Below, piece by piece: positions 10,196-21,638 of a DNA stretch of 64,000 nt (the first letter of the stretch is position 1; every line of letters begins with the position of its first letter). This DNA comes from Microglena sp. YARC (Eukaryota > Chlorophyta > Chlorophyceae > Chlamydomonadales > Chlamydomonadaceae). The notes under the pieces were generated by a model that was not told the origin of the DNA, ran no database searches, and saw only the letters and a list, made by a program, of their open reading frames with translations. A program made the translations under genes and the position numbers. The DNA is taken from contig JAJSRW010001814.1 of NCBI GenBank assembly GCA_022414725.1, forward strand, positions 1 through 64,000. The letters are read 5' to 3'.

Positions 10196-13100
10196 AGTGG
10201 GACCCCTCCCGACCCTAGGATAGGATAAGGGGCATTAGATAAAGGGAAGGGAAGGGGCCCACTTGCGAGTACCTTCATGCCCAGGTACAGGGGCCGGTAC
10301 TAGAAAGTACCTGTCTTTAAAGTACCTGTCTTTAAAGTACCTGTCTTTAAAGTACCTGTCTTTAAAGTACCTTACAAGTACCTTCCTTTAAAGTACCTTG
10401 ATTTCAAGTACCTTGATTTCAAGTACCTTGATTTCAAGTACCTTGATTTCAAGTACCTTGATTTCAAGTACCTTTATGTAAAGTACCTTTATGTAAAGTA
10501 CCTGCCTTTCAAGTACCTTGATGGCCAATTACCCTGTACCTGGGCGGTACTAGCAAGTATTGGGCAGCTTTTCAAGTACCTTAATGGCCAATTAGCCTGG
10601 GCATAAAGGTACTCCAGCTACCTTAATGGCCCCTGTATCTGTATCTGGGTAAGCTAGTACCTTCAAGTACCTTAATGCCCCTGTATCTGGGCATTAAATA
10701 AAGGTACTCGCAAGTGGGCCCCTTCCCTTCCCTTTATCTAATGCCCCTTATCCTATCCTAGGGTCGGGAGGGGTCCCACTTGAATGCCCATATAAATAGG
10801 CGTACTAGCTAACCCCCCCAAAGCCAAAGGGGGGCATTAATGAAGGTACCCGCGAGTATTATATTAGGCAGTTTTTTCTAGTAGCTGCCTAATACTTGGT
10901 AGCTGCCTAAGACTTTAAGTGGGACCCCCTACCCTAAGGGGAGGGGAGGTACGGGGCCCACTTGCCAAGTATTAGGTAGCTTTTCAAGTACCTTTCAAGT
11001 ACCTTTATGGCCCCTGTACCTGGGCGGTACTCGCAAGTGGGCCCCTTCCCTTCGGTAGGGGTCCCACTTGATGGCCCCTGTATCTTTTATGGGCATAAAG
11101 GTACTCGCAAATCTTACCATAGGCAGCCCTCTTTTACTTTAGCTGCCTAATACTTGGGGGGTAGGGGGGACCCACTAGCTAGTACGCCTAGGGGCATTCA
11201 AGTGGGACCCCTCCCGACCCTAGGGGGAGGGGGCCCACTTGCGAGTACCTTAATAAATGCCCATAAAAGGTACAGGGGCATTAAGGTACTTGAAGGTACT
11301 AGCTTACCCAGATACAGATACAGGGGCCATTCAAGTACCTTCAAGTCTTAGGCAGCTAAAATCAAGTGGGACCCCTCCCTACCCCGGGGTAGGGAGGGGT
11401 CCCACTTGCGAGTACCTTAATAAATGCCCAGGTACAGGGGCCGTCAAGGTACTTGAAAGGCTGCCCAAGACTTGCCAAGTATGAATGAGGCAGCTAAAAT
11501 AAAGGAAGAGCTGCCTAATACTCGCGGGTACCTTTCAAGTACCTTGATGGCCTATGACCCTGGGCATTAAGGTACTCGCAAGTGGGCCCCTTCCCTTTAT
11601 CTAATGCCCCCGAGGGTAGGGAGGGGTCCCACTTGATGCCCAGAGTCATAGGCCATTAAGGTACCTGGAGTACCGCCCAGAGGTATAGGCCATAAAGGTA
11701 CTTGGATGGCCCCTGTATCTGTACCTTTTATGGGCATTAAAGTACCTTAATTTAATGGCCTATTACTCTGGGCATTAAATAAAGGTACGCCAGGTACCTT
11801 CATGGCCCTCTGTATCTGGGCATAAAGGTACCCGCGAGTATTATATTAGGCAGCTTTTACTTTAGCTGCCTAATACTTGGCAAGTCTTGTCTTGGGCAGC
11901 CTTTCAAGTGGGACCCCTCCCTAGGGTAAGGGTCCAGGAGGGGCCCACTTGCGAGTACCTTTATTTAATGCCCAGGTACAGGGGCATTAAGGTACTAGAA
12001 AGTACCTTTATTTTAGGGCCAATTACCCTGTATCTGTATCTGGGCATTAAATAAAGGTACTCCAGGTACCTTAATGGCCTATGACTCTGGGCATTAATGA
12101 AGGTACCCGCAAGTATTACTATAGGCAGCTTTTCTTTGACTTTAGCTGCCTATGGTATGGTAATACTTGGCAAGTAAGTGGGCCCCTTCCCTTCATCTAA
12201 TGCCCCTTACCCTAGGGTAGGGAGGGGTCCCACTTGATGGACTATACCTCTGGGTAAGCTAGTTCGCCTATGGGTAAGATAGTACCGCCCCCTATACCCC
12301 TACCAAGTACCTTTCTTTCTGGCCTATTCCCCTGGGTAAGCTAGTACCTTCATTGAATGCCCCTAGGAATAGGCGGACTAGCTAGTGGGCCCCCCCCAAA
12401 GCCAAAGGGGGCATTAATGAAGGTACCCGCGAGTATTACCATACCATAGGCAGCCCTCTTTGACTTTAGCTGCCTAAGGTAATACTTGGCAAGTAAGTGG
12501 GCCCCTTCGGGAGGGGTCCCACTTGGTAGCTGCCTAAGACTTGAAGTGGGACCCCTCCCTACCCTAGGGTAAGGGGCATTAGATAAAGGGAAGGGGCCCA
12601 CTTGCCAAGTATTAGGCAGCTAAAGGAAGATAAAGGAAGAGCTGCCTATAGTAATACTCGCAAGTACCTTCAAGTACCTTCAAGTGGGACCCCTCCCTAC
12701 CCTAGGATAAGGGGCATTACATAAAGGGGCCCACTTGCGAGTACCTTGATGCCCAGATACAGGGGGCATTAAGGTACTAGAATGCCCCTGTATCTTTAAT
12801 GGGCATTCAATAAAGGTACTTGCGAGCCTTCAAGTACCGGCTTATACCTCTGGGCATTCAATAAAGGTACTCGCAAGTGGGCCCCTCCTGGGCCCCTAGG
12901 GAGGGGAGGGGTCCCACTTGATATTAGGCAGCTTTTCTTTACTTTAGCTGCCTAATATAATATAAGGCTTGATTGAATGCCCATAAAAGATACAGGGGCC
13001 ATTAAGAAAGGTACTTGAATGCCCCTTATCCTAGGGTAGGGTAGGTAGGGGTCCCACTTGAAGGTACTTGGCATAACCTTTGGTGATGCTTGGAAGGGGG

Positions 13101-13250
13101 CATTAAGGTACTCCAAGTACCGGACAATTCCTATGGCCGGTACTAGCAAGTCTTACCACAGGCAGCTTTTCTTTCTTTTATTGAAGCTGCCCCATACATA
13201 CTTGGCAAGTAAGTGGGACCCCCCTTAGGGTAGGGAGGGGTCCCACTTGA
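10196..13250. repeat. Palindromic-module mosaic
   Basis: It opens with tandem AAAGTACCTGTCTTT and CAAGTACCTTGATTT minisatellites (10308-10520) made of half-modules, then all hairpin types. No gene, tRNA or rRNA was recognised. Confidence 0.8.
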
Positions 13251-13251
13251 T

Positions 13252-13280
13252 TTTTATGCCGTATTTTTTAGAATAATAGA
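13252..13280 (+). promoter_or_regulatory. AT-rich recurrent element before the LSU copy
   Basis: TTTTTATGCCGTATTTTTTA followed by GAATAATAG ends about 20 nt before the plus-strand LSU GTPase-centre copy, the same arrangement as at rns. Confidence 0.55.
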
Positions 13281-13299
13281 AAGACAAATAAATCGAAAC

Positions 13300-13395
13300 T
13301 GAAAGCGTAACAGCTCACTAGTTTAGTCTAACCAACGTATATATGCTGACTAACCAACGTATATATGTTTGGGTTTATGAAAATACCCATTCCTA
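13300..13395 (+). pseudogene. Partial copy of the LSU GTPase-centre piece
   Basis: GAAAGCGTAACAGCTCACTA, TTTAGTCTAACC and AACGTATATATG repeat the minus-strand sequence of 60955-61080 almost exactly. The copy contains an internal tandem duplication of CTAACCAACGTATATATG and loses similarity after GTTTGGGTTTATGAAAAT. The 5' neighbouring segment CAGCCATTCTA appears displaced at about 13407-13417. The AT-rich recurrent element ends about 20 nt upstream. It is probably a broken duplicate, though an expressed variant cannot be excluded. Confidence 0.8.
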
Positions 13396-13878
13396 TGTTT
13401 AGACTCAGCCATTCTAAAATCGATCCTAGGTTCATTGACAATCGATCCTAGGTTCATTGACAATCGATTATAAGTTCATTTACAATCGATTATAAGTTCA
13501 TTTACAATCGATATTAGGTTCATTCTATCAAGTACCTTCATGGCCCTATGGGCATTAAATAAAGGTACTTGCGAGCCTTATATTAGGCAGCTTTACCTTT
13601 AGCTGCCTAAGGCTTGAAGAAAGGAATTACTTTATGGATGGGTATTTCTGTTGTCTTAGCTTCGTGGAGTGGAAAGGATTTTTTATTAGTATTAGCTTGA
13701 TATTTTAATGGTCAAACATAGGTCAAACAAATTCACCTTTGATAAAGCAGCAACGCCAAGATAGATTGATCGGTATTGGGATTATGATGATTCTTATGAG
13801 TCTGAACAAGATCTTAATTGAGCAAAGGCATAATTAAAGGTCATAAGGCAACTGCAATTGAAGTTTCAAAACACATTA

Positions 13879-13900
13879 GTTTTATGACAGATTTTTAAAT
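13879..13900 (+). repeat. AT-rich recurrent element, short copy
   Basis: AGTTTTATGACAGATTTTTA, preceded by ACACATT as in the copy at 40428. It runs directly into an (AAATC)n microsatellite. Confidence 0.45.
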
Positions 13901-14170
13901 AAAATCAAATAAAATCAAATAAAAATCAAAATAAAATCAAATCAAATCAAATCAAATCAAATCAAATCAAATCAAATCAAATAAAGAGCCAACACTCATA
14001 CGATTCCATTAAATGTTACCACTTTATACCCGATTAAGGAGATAGGCATATGCATATGCATAGGCATAGACATATGCGGAATAGTTTAGTACCCTTGTCT
14101 TCTCTAAAGGGCCGCTATCAAGTATTAGTCAGCTCTTCTTTGAGCCATATTTCAATATAAATTAGTTATT

Positions 14171-14200
14171 TACTAGATGCCAGATCTTTTAGAATAATAG
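14171..14200 (+). repeat. AT-rich recurrent element
   Basis: TACTAGATGCCAGATCTTTT then AGAATAATAG. No recognised gene follows; palindromic modules begin about 25 nt later. Confidence 0.5.
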
Positions 14201-14230
14201 AAAGGCATAAACCCTGAAGTCTTTATTAAG

Positions 14231-15780
14231 CAGCCCTTTTTTAGCTGCCCAATACTTAAAGTACCTTTCAAGTACCTTTCTTGATGGCCTATTCCCCTGT
14301 CCCTGGGTAAGCTAGTACCTTCAAGTACCTTTATTTTATGGCCCAGGGGGCATTTAATTAAGGGGCCCACTTGCGAGTACCTTCATGCCCAGGTACAGGG
14401 GCATTCAATTAAGGTACTTGAAGGCTCGCAAGTACCTTTATTTAATGCCCAGAGTAATAGGCCATAAAGGTACTTGAAGGTACCCGCGAGTATTACCATA
14501 GCATAGGCAGCTTTTCTATTAGCTGCCTATGGTAATACTTGGCAAGTCTTGTCTTGGGCAGCTTTACCTTTATTTTAGCTGCCTAAGACTTGAAGGTACT
14601 TTAAGAAAAGCTGCCTAATAGAAGGCTCGCGAGTACCTTAATGCCCATATACAGAGGGCCATTCAAGTACCTTAATGGCCTATGACTCTGGGCATTCAAG
14701 TGGGACCCCTCCCTACCCTAGGGTAAGGGTCCAGGAGGGGCCCACTTGCGAGTACCGCCCAGGTACAGGGGCATTAAGGTACTAGAAGGTACTCGCAAGT
14801 CTTGGGCAGCCTTTACTTTCTTGTAGCTGCCTATGGTAAGACTTGAAGGTACTTGAAGGTACCCGCGAGTATTATATTAGGCAGCTTTTATTTTATTTTA
14901 TTTTATTTTATTTTATTTTATTTTATTTTATTTGATTTTATTTGATTTTATTTGATTTTATTTGATTTTATTTGATTTTAGCTGCCTAATACTTGGCAAG
15001 TAAGTGGGCCCCCTTACCTGAGGGGTCCCACTTGATTTTAGCTGCCTAATAATTGGCGAGTGGGCGGCCCCCTTTAGGGGGCCACATGGGGTTGGCAAGT
15101 AGGCCCCTTCCCTAAGGGAAGGGGCCACTTGGCCCTTTGGGGACGCTTGGAGGGGTAAAATTTTATTATATAAGTAAACCCTTTATTTTATTTTATTTGA
15201 TTTAACCCTTCAAGGGGGACCCCTCCCGAAGGGAAGGGGCCCACTTGCCAAGTATTAGGCAGCTAATAGAAAAGCTGCCTATGCTATGGTAATACTCGCG
15301 GGTACCTTTATTTCAAGTACCTTTATGGCTTATACCTCTGGGCATTCAATAAAGGTACTTGCGAGCCTTCAAGTACCTTAATTGAATGCCCCTGTACCTG
15401 GGCATGAAATTAAGGTACTCGCAAGTGGGCCCCTTCCCTTCCCTTCCCTTTTTGTAATGCCCCTTATCCTATCCTAGGGTAGGGTAGGGTCGGGAGGGGT
15501 CCCACTTGATATTAGGCAGCTTTTCTTGACTTTAGCTGCCTAATATAATATAATATAAGGCTTGATTTAATGCCCAGAGGGCCGGTGCCTGGAGTACCTT
15601 CAAGTACCTTTATGGCCCTCTGGGCGGTACTTGCGAGCCTTATATTAGGCAGCTTTTATTGTAGCTGCCTAAGGCTTGAATGCCCAGGTACAGATACAGG
15701 GGCCATTAAGGTACTTGGTCTTGTGTGGGTTTCTAACCAACCAATACCAAGGGGCCCACTGACTAAAATAAAGGATTAAG
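14231..15780. repeat. Palindromic-module mosaic
   Basis: Includes a loop expanded to (TTTTA)n then (TTTGA)n between AGGCAGC and GCTGCCT (14886-14990), a clear case of microsatellite growth inside a hairpin loop. No gene. Confidence 0.8.
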
Positions 15781-16430
15781 AAGTGGTAAGGTTTAGCGGG
15801 GATTGTCGCATTAAACCGCATGCTCCACCGCAGATATTTATCGCAGGCGATTACTTTGATTTCAAATGTTGCCATCGTATCATCAGGCGTCCTATTGTAT
15901 AGGATTTGTTGACGGTCCAGACTACACGGGTTTCTAATCCGTTTCGCTCCCTGGGCTTCCGTGGATCTGCTTAAGAAGAGTTGATGCTTATGTCTACACC
16001 TTTGGCGTTCCTCCCTATATCCTATTATTTGACTAATCCTTAGAGAATTCCAAAGCAATTTATCATCTTCTACATTGCAAAACCACGCTCTACGCCGAGT
16101 CATCCTGCAGGATGCTAGCCCCTTCTGTCTTACCGCGGCTGCTGGCACAGAATTAGCCGGGACTATGTTAATACTCAATTATCTATAAATTTGTTTAAAA
16201 ATTAAAAGAAGTATTCTGACTAGAGATCTGGATCCATATTACTATGAGTGTCCAATATTCATTACTGCTGCATCATAAGACGACGGACGTTGTTTCAGTT
16301 CCGTTGTGGCCTACATGTCTTTTAACGTGGCTATGAATAAGGCATGGGGATCTAGTTATAAACTGTTTGATATCCATCTACCTAATTCAACGCGAGCCCT
16401 AGCAACCTCCTAATTGGATAGCTGCTTGTC
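15781..16430 (-). rRNA. rns: Small-subunit rRNA piece: 5' part and central domain
   Basis: Read on the minus strand, this aligns by eye to about E. coli 16S positions 150-990. Landmarks in order are GGCCACAACGGAACTGAAAC (the CACTGGAACTGAGACAC region), CCGGCTAATTCTGTGCCAGC followed by AGCCGCGGT (530 loop), GGATTAGAAACCCGTGTAGT (790 loop), and GCGGTGGAGCATGCGGTTTA then AACCTTACC (about 930-985). The similarity stops there. The 3' domain, including the decoding site near position 1400, was not found in the window, so rns is probably split. The 5' end is estimated from the adjacent AT-rich element at 16428-16486. The region also reads as a 169-residue open frame, which is spurious. Confidence 0.92.
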
Positions 16431-16486
16431 TATTATTATAAAAAATCTGGCATAAAATTAATATCTTTTTTAGATTTATATTTTTA
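16428..16486 (-). promoter_or_regulatory. AT-rich recurrent element upstream of rns
   Basis: On the minus strand this reads ATATTAATTTTATGCCAGAT then TTTTTTATAATAATAGAC and leads straight into the SSU rRNA piece. It is nearly identical over about 59 nt to 61361-61419. Its position makes it a candidate promoter or 5' processing site; the function is inferred. Confidence 0.6.
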
Positions 16487-16489
16487 AAG

Positions 16490-16940
16490 TCTTACCATAC
16501 CATAGGCAGCTACAAGAAAGGCTGCCCAAAACAAGACTTGCCAAGTATTACCATACCATACCATACCATACCATACCATACCATACCATACCATACCATA
16601 GGCAGCTAAAGTAAAAGAGAAGCTGCCTATGCTATGGTAATACTCGATACTCGCGGGTACCTTTATTTCAAGTGGGACCCCTACCGAAGGGAAGGGGCCC
16701 ACTTGCGAGTACCTTAATTAAATGCCCCTTCAAGTACCTTTATTTAATGGCCCTGTATCTGTACCTGGGCATGAAGGTACTCGCAAGTGGGCCCCTCTGT
16801 ATCTGGACCCCTAGGGTAGGGAGGGGTCCCACTTGAAATAAAGGTACTTGAATGTCAAACCTATTTCAAATCAAGTGGGCCCCCTAGTCTTAGGGGCCGA
16901 CTTGTAAAGTCTTAGGCAGCTACAATAAAGTAAATGCTGA
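16490..16940. repeat. Palindromic-module mosaic with CCATA run
   Basis: The left arm of an AGGCAGCT hairpin has grown to about ten CCATA units (16548-16600), while its right arm reads only CTATGCTATGG. No gene. Confidence 0.8.
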
Positions 16941-17377
16941 TATAGGGGCATCCATCAAGTATTGGGCATCTCTTTCAGCAAGGGGACGACGCCCTCGAGT
17001 CCCCGATCGATATAGGGGCATCCATCAAGTATTGGGCAGCCTAGGCAGGGGACGACGCCCTCGAGTCCCCGATATAGGGGCATCCCAACAAGGGGACGAC
17101 GCCCTCGAGTCCCCGATATAGGGGCATCCCAACAAGGGGACGACGCCCTCGAGTCCCCGATCCAATAGGAATAGGGGCCCCAACAAGGGGACGACGCCCT
17201 CGAGTCCCCGATCCAATAGGGGCATCCACTTGTAATACTGGGCGTCCAGCAAGGGCAGGGGACGACGCCCTCGAGTCCCCGATCCAATAGGGGCATCCAC
17301 TTGTAATACTGGGCGTCCAGCAAGGGCAGGGGACGACGCCCTCGAGTCCCCGATCGAATAGGGGCCCCACCCCCACC
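16940..17377. repeat. GC-rich GGGGAC/GTCCCC hairpin cluster
   Basis: Seven copies of GGGGACGACGCCCTCGAGTC followed by CCC, an eighth at about 17624, each a 6-bp hairpin GGGGAC/GTCCCC. They are joined by CGATATAGGGGCATCC-type spacers. Unlike the main modules they lack CAAGT ends. The overlapping open frames are spurious. Confidence 0.9.
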
Positions 17378-17577
17378 AAAGAGAAGCACGTCCTCCCCAA
17401 CCGCTAGGTTAGGGAGGCGCGCGGATTAAAGAGAAGCACGTCCTCCCCAACCGCTAGGTTAGGGAGGCGCGCGGATTAAAGAGAAGCACGTCCTCCCCAA
17501 CCGCTAGGTTAGGGAGGCGCGCGGATTAAAGAGAAGCACGTCCTCCCCAACCGCTAGGTTAGGGAGGCGCGCGGATT
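17378..17577. repeat. 50-bp tandem repeat, four identical copies
   Basis: Four identical 50-bp units each contain an imperfect hairpin CCTCCCCAACC-GCTA-GGTTAGGGAGG and end in GCGCGCGGATT. They interrupt the GGGGAC hairpin cluster. The unit was not seen elsewhere in the window. Confidence 0.95.
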
Positions 17578-17715
17578 ATGGTTCAAGTTGAGCTTACCCG
17601 TCGAGTATTGGGGATCCAGCAAGGGGACGACGCCCTCGAGTCCCGATCGATATAGGGGCATCCATCAAGTATTGGGCAGCTTTTCTTTTCTTTCCTTTCC
17701 TTTCCTTTAGCTGCC

Positions 17716-17860
17716 TATGGTATGGTATGGTATGGTATGGTATGGTATGGTATGGTATGGTATGGTATGGTATGGTATGGTATGGTATGGTATGGTATGG
17801 TATGGTATGGTATGGTATGGTATGGTATGGTATGGTATGGTATGGTATGGTATGGTATGG
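17716..17860. repeat. (TATGG)29 array
   Basis: Twenty-nine perfect 5-nt units extend the right arm of an AGGCAGCT hairpin that normally ends CTATGGTATGGTAATAC. The left arm is not expanded. Confidence 0.95.
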
Positions 17861-18840
17861 TAATACTCGCGGGTACCTTTATTTCAAGTACCTTTCAAGT
17901 ACCTTCAAGTGGGACCCCTACCTACCCTACCCTAGGGGTCCAGGAGGGGAAGGGGCCCACTATCTGTTGCGAGTACCTTAATTGAATGCCCATAAAAGGT
18001 ACAGATACAGGGGCCACTTGCGAGTACCTTAATTAAATGCCCATTAAAGATACAGATACAGGGGAATAGGCCATCAAATAAAGGTACTTGAATGGCCTAT
18101 GACTCTTTTATGGGCATTCAAGTACCTTTATTTGATGGCCTATTCCCCTGTATTGAAAGGTATCTGTATCTGTATCTGTATTTCAGGGTATCTGTATCTG
18201 TATCTGTATCTAAAGGTATCTGTATCTGTATCTGTATCTGTATCTGTATCTGTATCTGTATCTGTATCAAAAGGTATCTGTATCTGTATCTGTATCTGTA
18301 TCTGTATCTGTATCTGTATTTTAAGGTATCTGTATCTGTATCTGTATCTGTATCTGTATCTGTATTAAAAGGTATCTGTATCTGTATCTGTATCTGTATC
18401 TGTATCTGTATCTGTATCTGTATCTGTATCTGTATCTGTATCTGTATTTTAAGGTATCTGTATCTGTATCTGTATCTGTATCTGTATCTAAAGGTATCTG
18501 TATCTGTATCTGTATCTGTATCTGTATCTGTATCTGTATCTGTATCTGTATCTGTATCTGTATTAAAAGGTATCTGTATCTGTATCTGTATCTGTATCTG
18601 TATCTGTATTTTAAGGTATCTGTATTAAAAGGTATCTGGGCATTAAGGTACTCGCAAGTGGGCCCCTTCGGGAGGGGTCCCACTTGGTAGCTGCCTCATA
18701 ATCATTCATACTTGGCAAGTAAGTGGGCCCCTCCCCTTAGGCCTTAGGGAGGGGTCCCACTTGATTTTAGCTGCCTAGCGCTTGGTCCGCCAAAATACAC
18801 AGGCGGACTAGTGAGTAGCCTACCCCGCGGGGTAGGGGGT
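17861..18840. repeat. Modules with TATCTG array
   Basis: Palindromic modules surround a (TATCTG)n array at 18150-18638 set between CCCCTGTAT and ATCTGGGCATTAAGG. That is the loop of a GTACCTT...AAGGTAC hairpin. No gene. Confidence 0.85.
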
Positions 18841-19725
18841 ATCACGCATCACTGAAATCGTTTGAGTTTTAATTTGAGTTTGAGTTTTAATGATTATTAC
18901 AATTGTATTACTACAATTGGATTATTACAATTTGCATTTTGATTGGATTGGATTGGATTGGATTGGATTGGATTGGATTGGATTGGATTGGATTGGATTG
19001 GATTGGATTGGATTGGATTGGATTGGATTGGATTGGATTGGATTGGATTGGATTGGATTGGATTGGATTGGATTGAATTTAGAACAAATTAACCTGCTTT
19101 AGAGGATTTGAACCTGTGATTTATTTACTTGGCACTCTGTCTCTTCCCCGTAAACTTGAAATAAATAGAATACAACCCCAGGCCCAGGGGGGTTTGCAAT
19201 TGAGATTATACTAAGTCCAAGTACCTTGATGGCCCCTGTATCTGGGCATAAAATAAAGGTACTCGCAAGTGGGCCCCTTCGGTAGGGGTCCCACTTGAAG
19301 GACGTCTCAAAGTAGAGTAGATAAGAACCATATTTACTAACATAATTTGCAATAAGAATTTAAAAGAAGAATTAGTAATAAGAATCTTTAAGCCTAAATG
19401 ATAACCGTAACAAGAAATAATTGCTACTTACACCAGCCTTATCTATACTGACGAGTCTTTTATTTTGTTATTACAGTAAGTTAAATTAGTTATTTATTTT
19501 ATGCCAGATTTTTTCTAAGAATATAAAGGCAAAGGCAAAGGCAAAGGCAAAGGCAAAGGCAAAGGCAAAGGCAAGGCAAAGGCAAGGCAAAGGCAAAGGC
19601 AAGGCAAAGACCAAGACAAAGGCAAAGACCAAGACATCAGTCATGCCTAGCCCTGTTCTTTACAGGTTTTGTCCTTTCCAATGCGGATAACTTGTTTTCC
19701 TTTTGCCGGTGCAATAAATAAACAA
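18841..19725. other. Island upstream of trnW
   Basis: Holds (GATTG)27 at 18941-19075, unique sequence 19080-19200, one module at 19215-19300, about 180 nt of unrecognised AT-rich sequence (19300-19490), the AT-rich element and (AAAGGC)n at 19528-19630. A tRNA-like T arm near 19105 could not be folded further. Confidence 0.7.
19494..19524 (+). promoter_or_regulatory. AT-rich recurrent element upstream of trnW
   Basis: TTATTTTATGCCAGATTTTT then TCTAAGAATA, on the same strand as trnW and about 200 nt before it. The gap is filled by an (AAAGGC)n microsatellite and a short unique stretch. Confidence 0.5.
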
Positions 19726-19726
19726 C

Positions 19727-19800
19727 AGAAGGGTAGCTCAATTGGTTAGAGCGTAGGTTTTCAAAACCTAAGGTTACAGGTTCAAGTCCTGTTCTTTCTG
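19727..19800 (+). tRNA. trnW(uca): tRNA-Trp, anticodon UCA
   Basis: A 74-nt cloverleaf can be folded by eye. The acceptor stem AGAAGGG/TCTTTCT has 7 pairs, two of them G-U. The D arm is GCTC/GAGC. The anticodon stem TAGGT/ACCTA encloses the loop TTTCAAA, so the anticodon is TCA. The variable loop is AGGTT and the T arm ACAGG-TTCAAGT-CCTGT. The discriminator base is G73 and CCA is not encoded. UCA pairs with UGA (and UGG), which matches TGA used as Trp in nad2, nad4 and cox1. An AT-rich recurrent element (19494-19524) and an (AAAGGC)n microsatellite lie upstream. Part of its T arm is repeated at 30112. Confidence 0.95.
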
Positions 19801-21638
19801 CTACCCCTAATAGAAGGCCCCTCATTCTAGTACCTTCAAGTGGGGCCCCTCCCTACCCTACCCTAGGGGAGGGGCCCGCTTGCCAAGTATGAATGAGGCA
19901 GCTTTTCTTTCAAGTACTTTTGCCGTTCATATTCATATCCGAAGGATATGTTAGGCACTCATATCGTATCATATCATATCATATCAAAGTAATTGAAACT
20001 TGAAGTTGATGCCTATTGTATCTGGAGGAAACGTTCGGCAACCAAGTGGGACCCCTACCGAAGGGGCCCACTTGCCAAGTATTAGGCAGCTAAAGTAAAG
20101 GAAGAGCTGCCTATAGTAATACTCGCAAGTACCTTTATTTAATGCCCAGAGTCATAGGCCATTCAAGTACCGGCCCCCTCAAGGGGGCCATTAAGGTACT
20201 CGCAAGTGGGCCCCTCTGTATCTGGACCCCTAGGGTAGGGAGGGGTCCCACTTTAAGGTACTTGGAGTACCGCCCAGATACAGATACAGGGGCCCTCAAG
20301 GTACTTGGATTGAAAAGTTGTTTAGGCTTACTTACAGAAAGAGCTTGACTTCCAAGTACCTTTCAAGTACCTTCAAGTCTTAGGCAGCTACAAGAAAGGC
20401 TGCCCATGGTAAGACTTGCGAGTACCGCCCAGATACAGAGGGCCATTAAGGTACTTGAATGGCCAATTACCCTGGGCGGTACTCGCAAGTGGTCCCCTTA
20501 CCTCCCCCTAGGGAGGGGTCCCACTTGATGGCCCCTGTATCTGTATTTAAAGGTATCTGTATCTGTATCTGTATCTGTATCTGTATCTGTATCTGTATCT
20601 GTATCTGTATCTGTATCTGTATCTGTATCTGTATCTGTATCTGTATCTGTATCTGTATCTGTATCTGTATCTGTATTAAAAGGTATCTGTATCTGTATCT
20701 GTATCTGTATCTGTATCTGTATCTGTATCTGTATCTGTATCTGTATCTGTATTTAAAGGTATCTGTATCTGTATCTGTATCTGTATCTGTATCTGTATTT
20801 TAAGGTATCTGTATCTGTATCTGTATCTGTATCTAAAGGTATCTGTATCTGTATCTGTATTTTAAGGTATCTGTATCTGTATCTGTATTAAAAGGTATCT
20901 GTATCTGTATTAAAAGGTATCTGTATCTGTATCTGTATTAAAAGGTATCTGTATCTGTACCTGGGCATTAAGGTACTCCAGGTACCTTCAAGTGGGACCC
21001 CTCCCTACCCTAGGATAGGATAAGGGGCATTACAAAAAGGGAAGGGGCCCACTTGCGAGTACCTTAATAAATGCCCAGATACAGGGGCCGGTACTTTAAT
21101 GGCCTATGACTCTGGGCATTCAAGTGGGGCCCCTCCCTAGGGGTCCAGGAGGGGCCCACTTACTTGCCAAGTATTAGGCAGCTACTAGAAAAGCTGCCTA
21201 TGGTAATACTCGCGGGTACCTTTCAAGTACCGGCCTATTCCCCTGGGCATTTAATTAAGGTACTCGCAAGTGGGCCCCTCCCCTTACCCGAGGGAGGGGT
21301 CCCACTTGATGCCCAGAGGAATAGGCCATTAAGGTACCCGGAGTACCTTAATGCCCAGGGGAATAGGCCATAAAGGTACTTGAAGGTACCCGCGAGTATT
21401 ACCATACCATAGGCAGCTTATACTTTAGCTGCCTAATACTTGGCGAGAGGGCCCAAAAGGGGCCCTCTTGGAGCCGCCGCATACTTGGCAAGTGGCCCCC
21501 TTACCGTAGGGGAGGGGTCCACTTGGAGTTGGCAAGGCGGCCCCCTTAGTCTTAGGGTCCACTTGGGCCTTTGGTGATGCTTGGAAGGGGGCCTTAGGGA
21601 AGGGGCCACTTGGACTGCCTCAAATTTTTGGGTAGAGA
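19801..21638. repeat. Modules with TATCTG array
   Basis: Between trnW and nad2. The (TATCTG)n array with AAAGG spacers covers 20536-20959. A short (ATATC)n run is at 19965-19985. From 21430 the modules lose CAAGT ends and become GGCCCC/GGGGCC tracts. No gene. Confidence 0.8.

Larger units (their letters stand above)
13396..14230. other. AT-rich unassigned island
   Basis: Contains ATCGATCCTAGGTTCATTGA-type 20-nt repeats (13420-13525), unique sequence at 13615-13870 with no convincing frame even with TGA as Trp, (AAATC)n at 13900-13985, and a CATATG-rich stretch near 14045. Confidence 0.5.

Noticed and set aside
13633..13720. Short frame MGISVVLASWSGKDFLLVLAW
   Set aside because: Uses TGG, ends after 27 codons, and resembles no mitochondrial protein I know.
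15669..16178. 169-residue minus-strand frame
   Set aside because: Lies over the SSU rRNA piece; the nucleotide sequence matches rRNA landmarks, so the frame is coincidental.
16955..17400. Three overlapping frames with RGLEGVVP / GTRGRRPL repeats
   Set aside because: Open in all three minus-strand frames because of the GC-rich tandem cluster; not a repeat protein.
17378..17577. Possible CRISPR array
   Set aside because: The 50-bp units are identical and directly abutting with no unique spacers, and no cas genes are present in what is a mitochondrial sequence.
19095..19150. Second tRNA on the minus strand near GGTTCAAATCC
   Set aside because: A T-arm-like motif exists, but no matching acceptor strand, D arm or anticodon arm can be folded around it.
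19637..19825. 62-residue minus-strand frame with GLEPVTLGFENLRSNQLSY
   Set aside because: Antisense translation of trnW, a common artefact over tRNA genes.
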